Shown here: positions 22,122 to 26,728 of the stretch, in pieces
Layout: each line of letters begins with the position of its first letter
Numbering within the stretch: the stretch's first letter is position 1
DNA from: Trachelipus rathkii
Lineage: Eukaryota; Arthropoda; Malacostraca; Isopoda; Trachelipodidae
Assembly (NCBI GenBank): GCA_015478945.1
Contig: JABUQX010124000.1
Coordinates: 10,001-36,728 of the forward strand
Length of the DNA: 26,728 nt
Direction: 5' to 3'
The notes under the pieces: generated by a model
What the model was told of the DNA's origin: nothing
Databases searched by the model: none
The model's input: the letters and a program-made list of their open reading frames with translations, nothing else
Translations under genes and position numbers: made by a program

Positions 22122-22451
22122 TCAGTATAAATAATATATAAATTGTTCTATAAATAAATTTGCTATAAATATAATATATATACAGGTGAAAAGACTATAA
22201 TATTGGTAAACTGGTCTGATTACCCCCCATAAACACCTCATCAAATTTCTCATTCTCGCATTAAGGCAGGGAGTCGGAAGGTTGATAGAAATAGTCGAAG
22301 GTTGCAACACCGAACTGGAGGGAGAGACCACATTTTGGAATATGTGGTCTTTAGCTCCACTAATTACTGTTTGGATCAAAAATTTACATTGCCCAGTTTT
22401 AAAGCTAACATACTCGAGTGTATCCAATGAAAAAATATTAAAATCATGCAC
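22122..22451. other. Island open on both strands, unassigned
   Basis: A minus frame of 109 codons (22122-22451) contains KDHIFQNVVSPSSSVLQPS in its better half and runs into A+T-rich codons (poly I/Y/F) at its end. The opposite plus strand is also open for about 64 codons up to the TGA near 22427 and contains RRLQHRTGGRDHILEYVVFS. I recognise neither. A nine-pair hairpin, AGACCACAT (22325-22333) with ATGTGGTCT (22342-22350), lies inside, with outer GGAG/CTCC pairs. Confidence 0.25.
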
Positions 22452-23020
22452 CTAACAATTTTTCATTTTATAATTTAATTACTGAAATTATTAAAATAAA
22501 CTTTCATTTCATGTGAAAAGTAGATCAGAATTTGGCCAAGAATGAAGAGGACGTATTTAGAAACCTATATATTTACTAAATAAATATTTTTATTAAAATA
22601 ATTAAATAAAAATATTTTCTTAAGTAAATTAAAGTATTGAATTACTAAAAAATAAAACCCTAACCATAGTCATAGTTACTACTACTCCCTAACCTTAGGC
22701 AACTAATAGTACACAAACTGTAAGTACCGCAATAAACACGCATAATTTTATTCTTATTTACATTTACTATGACCAAACCTAACTCTTAATTGAGATCTTT
22801 CAGTGTCATCAACTCTATGCGACAACCTTGAATAACCACACATCACTCTCAATCTGAGATAGTTAGGTGCTAGCCCCACCAGTAGGTCAGCCACCGCCCC
22901 TGAACGCCCTAACGTTATTTTGTTGTGGCACAACGACTGAGCTACCTAGTACCTATATAATATGAAGATTAATATATTTAAAGCTCCATGTGAAGATAAA
23001 AAATAAAATTATCTTATATA
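22452..23020. other. Non-coding, mixed composition
   Basis: The part 22640-22920 is C-rich on plus, with several CCTAAC-like words (ACCCTAACC, CTAACCTTAGG, CCTAACTC), but no regular array. No gene is seen. Confidence 0.4.
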
Positions 23021-23110
23021 TCATTATTATTATTATAATATATATAATATATATATATTATAATATTAATATATATATATATATATTATATATATATATA
23101 TTAATATATT
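23021..23110. repeat. Degenerate (TA)n tract
   Basis: TA dinucleotides with AA/TT phase shifts. The plus frame running through it (an isoleucine/tyrosine repeat peptide) is a product of the repeat. Confidence 0.8.
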
Positions 23111-23984
23111 ATGTATATTTGGATACCAAAATTGATAATAATAAAAAAGTAGAAAAATTTGTAATTCTGTCAAGAAAAACCCCATCTTTATATAATGCTA
23201 ATGCAACTATCTTGTATTTGGATAAAAGTATATTAATAGGGTTTATTAGGACGTGAAAAATAAATATATTCGGCAGTATGGCAATTCATAATAAAATATA
23301 CAATATAAAACTGTTAGAATAGTTTACTTAAACAGTAATTATATATTGATATTACCTGAGACAGATCATTGTCCCACAATGAAGGGCTAGTGATGGACAT
23401 TCTTAAATATTGAGATTGATCACAATTTAACATACAGGTATAGTGATGTTTACGTTAATTACTATATAATAAATTAAAGTCTTATAACTAACGTTAAATA
23501 AATCCTACAAGATTATTAAACAAAAAATAACTCCATTCAAGAATCAACATTGATAATCGTTCGAACATAAACATTTTACTTTCTATAATGAATAGCTAAA
23601 CTAAATATTTTTAGTTATCATAATACCTAAATGTCCCGTATTTATACTCACAATCACAGTATTATGTAGAATATCTAATAAAATTAATACTTACAATACA
23701 CTTAAAATTAGCTAGCAACTCGATTGTATTATCTCATGAAAATTTATACTAGGCTTTCTGTATATATTTTTCCATTTTACCTAATTTAAAATGTCAAATT
23801 ATATAAAACATGCTATCAAAAATGTCCGCAATTTAATATGTCACTCAATTAATTATTTCGTACTTAATAATAAAATAAAAAGGGACAAATTCTTATTAAA
23901 AAAGACATTATCTAGGGCATGACACGTCGAGTTTTATAGAATACCAATAATCTGAGTGATCTAGATCTAATATCTTAAAATATA
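23111..23984. other. A+T-rich DNA, nothing recognised
   Basis: There is no tandem array, coding frame or tRNA-like box. Confidence 0.5.
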
Positions 23985-24237
23985 ATTATGATGGGACTCG
24001 ATAACCTATATTTACACTATAATAAATTAATATATAATAATAATTAAATAAATATATAATTAAAATATAATAATAATAATAGTAATATAATATAATTAAT
24101 AATAATTAATAATAATAGATTAAATTAGATAAATTAATAATATATATTAATAATAATTAATAATAGAGGAAAACCTTCCATTACATTATTGTTTAATATT
24201 TAAGTATATCACCATTTATAAAATTAATCATGTATTA

Positions 24238-24268
<31 letters not shown>

Positions 24269-24440
24269 TTATTAATAATAATATTATATATGATATATTT
24301 AATATATAAGTATATAATATTAATATATATATATAAATATAAATATAATATATATATTTAATATATTAATTAAATATATATATATATAAATATATATAAA
24401 TATATATATATATATAATTATTTAATTATTTATTTGTATA
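23985..24440. repeat. Degenerate (AAT)n then (TA)n tracts
   Basis: AATAAT and TTAATAAT words dominate to about 24170. A TA-rich block of about 200 bp follows (24236-24432), with many phase changes. Confidence 0.75.
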
Positions 24441-24775
24441 ATATTAATATTACACGGCAATGTATAGTATTAATTAGTAGTGAGCTCGAGCCTAAGCTAG
24501 GGATTAATATACATATCACTATATAATAGTGAGGTAGATCAATTTATCCATATATACACCCTTCACGGGTGACAGGGTCTTACTTCACGTGAATAACCCC
24601 CGCTTTATTATGATTTGGGTAGTCGTATGATAGTAGATTCATCCTCCCCTTCCTCCTATGGGGTTTATATGTAAAAATAATATGTTACCCCCCCTTAGTT
24701 ATTATATTCCCCGTTGGCTTATCAGAGTACCCCCTTACATATTTGAGCCGATAGTAATACCTATTTACAAATATA
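24441..24775. other. Island of higher G+C with C-runs
   Basis: The island contains the small hairpin ACCCTTCACGGGT, the palindrome TTCACGTGAA, and several runs of four to seven C on the plus strand between 24594 and 24735. No ORF is recognised. Confidence 0.4.
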
Positions 24776-24848
24776 ATTTAATATATATAATATATAGTAT
24801 ATTTAATATATATATATTATAATATATATATATATTATATATATATAT

Positions 24849-24882
<34 letters not shown>

Positions 24883-25110
24883 AGTTAATATTAAATGTGA
24901 TATAAATAAGGAAATAAATAGACATATAAATAATCCATAGTGTATATATACAAAATATATATTAAATATATATTTATAATATATAGTTAATATATATAAT
25001 ATATATATATTAATTATATATATTAATAAATATATATATATATAATATTATATTATATATATATATATATATATTTAATATATGATATATATGATACATA
25101 AAAGTATATA
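24776..25110. repeat. Degenerate (TA)n tracts
   Basis: Two TA-rich blocks (about 24780-24890 and 24955-25090) are separated by a short unique stretch. Confidence 0.8.
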
Positions 25111-25442
25111 AAATAAAATATTTATCATTGTAGTAAGAATTGCATATGTAAATAGTGTTACTATGAATTGTAGTAGATAAACTCGAGGCTACTACTCTCT
25201 CACCACAATACGAAATCGAATTTTATACTAGTACAGCGCATATGTTTCTACTCTCATAATTGGTGTTTTTTTTTTTATTTTTTAATATAATTAAAATAAT
25301 AATTAATTGCTAATTTGAGGTCAGACTGAGGCAACTCACAAAAACATTTTACAAAGAAAGCTCAATTAATTAAATATGATTGGCCATATACTATATTATA
25401 TATATACTATAAATACATATATATATATATATATATATATTT
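25111..25442. other. A+T-rich spacer ending in (TA)n
   Basis: Includes a T-run near 25267-25278 and a clean TA tract at about 25418-25440. No gene is seen. Confidence 0.5.
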
Positions 25443-25830
25443 ATTTTAAAGTATTGTGACCACGGCAATGTAGGGGGTCGCACCTAAGTACATTCTTCCC
25501 ATAAGTGCTGAAATAAGGTCCAAAAGGTCCTTACAGTTCCTGCGCAACATTTTCCTCTAATTATCCTTCTAGTATTTTTTCCTGCGAATATATGATAAGG
25601 TAATCACCCACACTCGACTACCTCAAATAATCACAGAGGAGTATGAGGTATCCGGAGAACCTACTCCTACTGTGAGGGGTATATTGGGTAAATTAAGTTC
25701 ATCATACACCCGCATGGTATTCCCTAGGTACTATTATATATAGATATATATATATAAAGGCCGAGAGACCCTTAGACTTATACTCACTGCCATCAGGTGC
25801 TAGGTATATTTAAAATTGTAAACAATTGAT
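25443..25830. other. Higher-complexity island with a long stem-loop
   Basis: Unique sequence with no recognised ORF. It contains a direct repeat AAGGTCC (twice, two bases apart, near 25516-25531) and the stem-loop listed separately. Confidence 0.4.
25631..25675. other. Imperfect stem-loop
   Basis: TCACAG (25631-25636) pairs with CTGTGA (25670-25675). AGGAGTA (25637-25643) pairs with TACTCCT (25662-25668) around one bulged A. GGT (25647-25649) can pair with ACC (25659-25661). That gives 16 pairs around a nine-base loop. No family is recognised. Confidence 0.5.
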
Positions 25831-26728
25831 GAGTGACTCATTTTTAGTAGTTACTGATAATAAAAGCAAATAATTTAATATATCAGTTTATAAAGATAAA
25901 GATTGACCAGGCTTTGAGCAGGGCATAGCACTCGTTTAAATACTTGAAATTCCTATCTAATATCAATTATTATTATTCTAATATTCGTAGAAAAATAATT
26001 TTTTTTTTTAAATTTTTCACTTATATCCTTATACATATAATTTTTAACCAGTAGTAATTCCAAAAATGTAATACCTCATTTCTCACTTGTAAGTCATAAT
26101 CTGTAGTTTTAATTATTATTAGATGATTAATAATTTTATTATATATATATATATATATACTGATATATAATATATAATATATATTATATATATACACTTA
26201 CTAGTACACATATAGAATCACATTACCTCTATTCAATTTTAAATATTGCAATGTTTACTCCTTTTTCCCTAAGGTATTAAGCTAGGTATATAATAGTATA
26301 AAGTAGAGTTTAATTATTATGAGTGAATATGTGTGAGCTCTTCTTAAGAGGTATATACTTAACTACTAATAATATATAAATTTATATAATATAATATATA
26401 TATCATATATATTTAAATATATATTATTAATATATATATTATATATATATATATATAGTATATATTAGATATAGAATAATTTAGTATAACCGCTTACTAC
26501 TATAATATATGTATATATATATAATTATAATATATTATAATAATATATATATATATTATATTAATATACTATATATATCATTTGCACTGAGCGCTCCACA
26601 AGGCATAAATGTACTCCCAGGGTCCCTACAGAGAAGTAATTGTAAATAGAGAATGTGTATCTGTGATGGTTTGTCAGGTTGATTTAGTATTCAGTAGAAG
26701 ATATCTTGAGTTACAGCTATGAAAGCCA
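25831..26728. other. A+T-rich DNA with TA tracts to the window end
   Basis: TA-rich blocks lie near 26140-26195, 26370-26470 and 26510-26580. The last 150 bp is unique and more balanced but has no recognised feature. Confidence 0.5.

Noticed and set aside
22990..23256. An 88-codon plus-strand ORF rich in Ile and Tyr
   Set aside because: Much of it is a translated TA tract (ATA, TAT, ATT), and the remainder is short and unrecognised.

Overview
The window reads as A+T-rich eukaryotic nuclear DNA, mostly non-coding and heavy in repeats. I think the host is an arthropod, perhaps a crustacean. The reasons are a degenerate CCTAA/TTAGG tract (the arthropod telomere unit), very long (TA)n, (AAT)n and (ATAATC)n microsatellites, a tRNA-derived SINE family, a DUF659-type hAT transposase relic, and one exon-like fragment that resembles arthropod SLC18B1 transporters. 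The clade call is inference. There are no bacterial-style operons, no CRISPR array and no intact protein-coding gene. No tRNA or rRNA gene was recognised apart from the tRNA-like parts of the SINEs.

Left part (1-8.7 kb). After about 1.3 kb of featureless A+T-rich sequence comes a cluster of four copies of a tRNA-derived SINE (1339-2207). Three lie head-to-tail on the minus strand. A fourth, truncated copy is inverted against them across a six-base microhomology. Next is a broken hAT transposase (about 2553-4053) that keeps recognisable pieces of the catalytic core and the C-terminal dimerisation block. Downstream of it is a perfect 52-bp palindrome (4554-4605) that may be a subterminal repeat of the same element. 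From 4.8 to 6.3 kb the DNA is almost all low complexity. It holds (TA)n blocks, a MITE-like element of about 207 bp with terminal inverted repeats and CCTAA repeats inside (4956-5162), an isolated block of 17 closely spaced G-runs (5711-5795), and an (AAT)n/(ATAATC)n array. Region 6.3-8.7 kb is unique-looking, with a few short ORFs I cannot assign.

Right part (8.7-26.7 kb). This is irregular A+T-rich sequence with no long ORF, broken by small islands of higher G+C or higher complexity near 12.5, 15.5, 20.6, 22.3, 24.6 and 25.6 kb. The one recognisable protein signal is a fragment of about 43 codons on the minus strand (16338-16466), like the first transmembrane region of an SLC18B1-type major facilitator transporter. 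G/C strand asymmetry reverses sharply near 17.8 kb, next to a second small CCTAA-like patch.

The elements look like independent insertions and decayed remnants rather than a working system. The most useful leads are the CCTAA-carrying MITE, the inverted SINE cluster, the isolated G-run block, the perfect palindrome, the SLC18B1-like exon and the skew switch.
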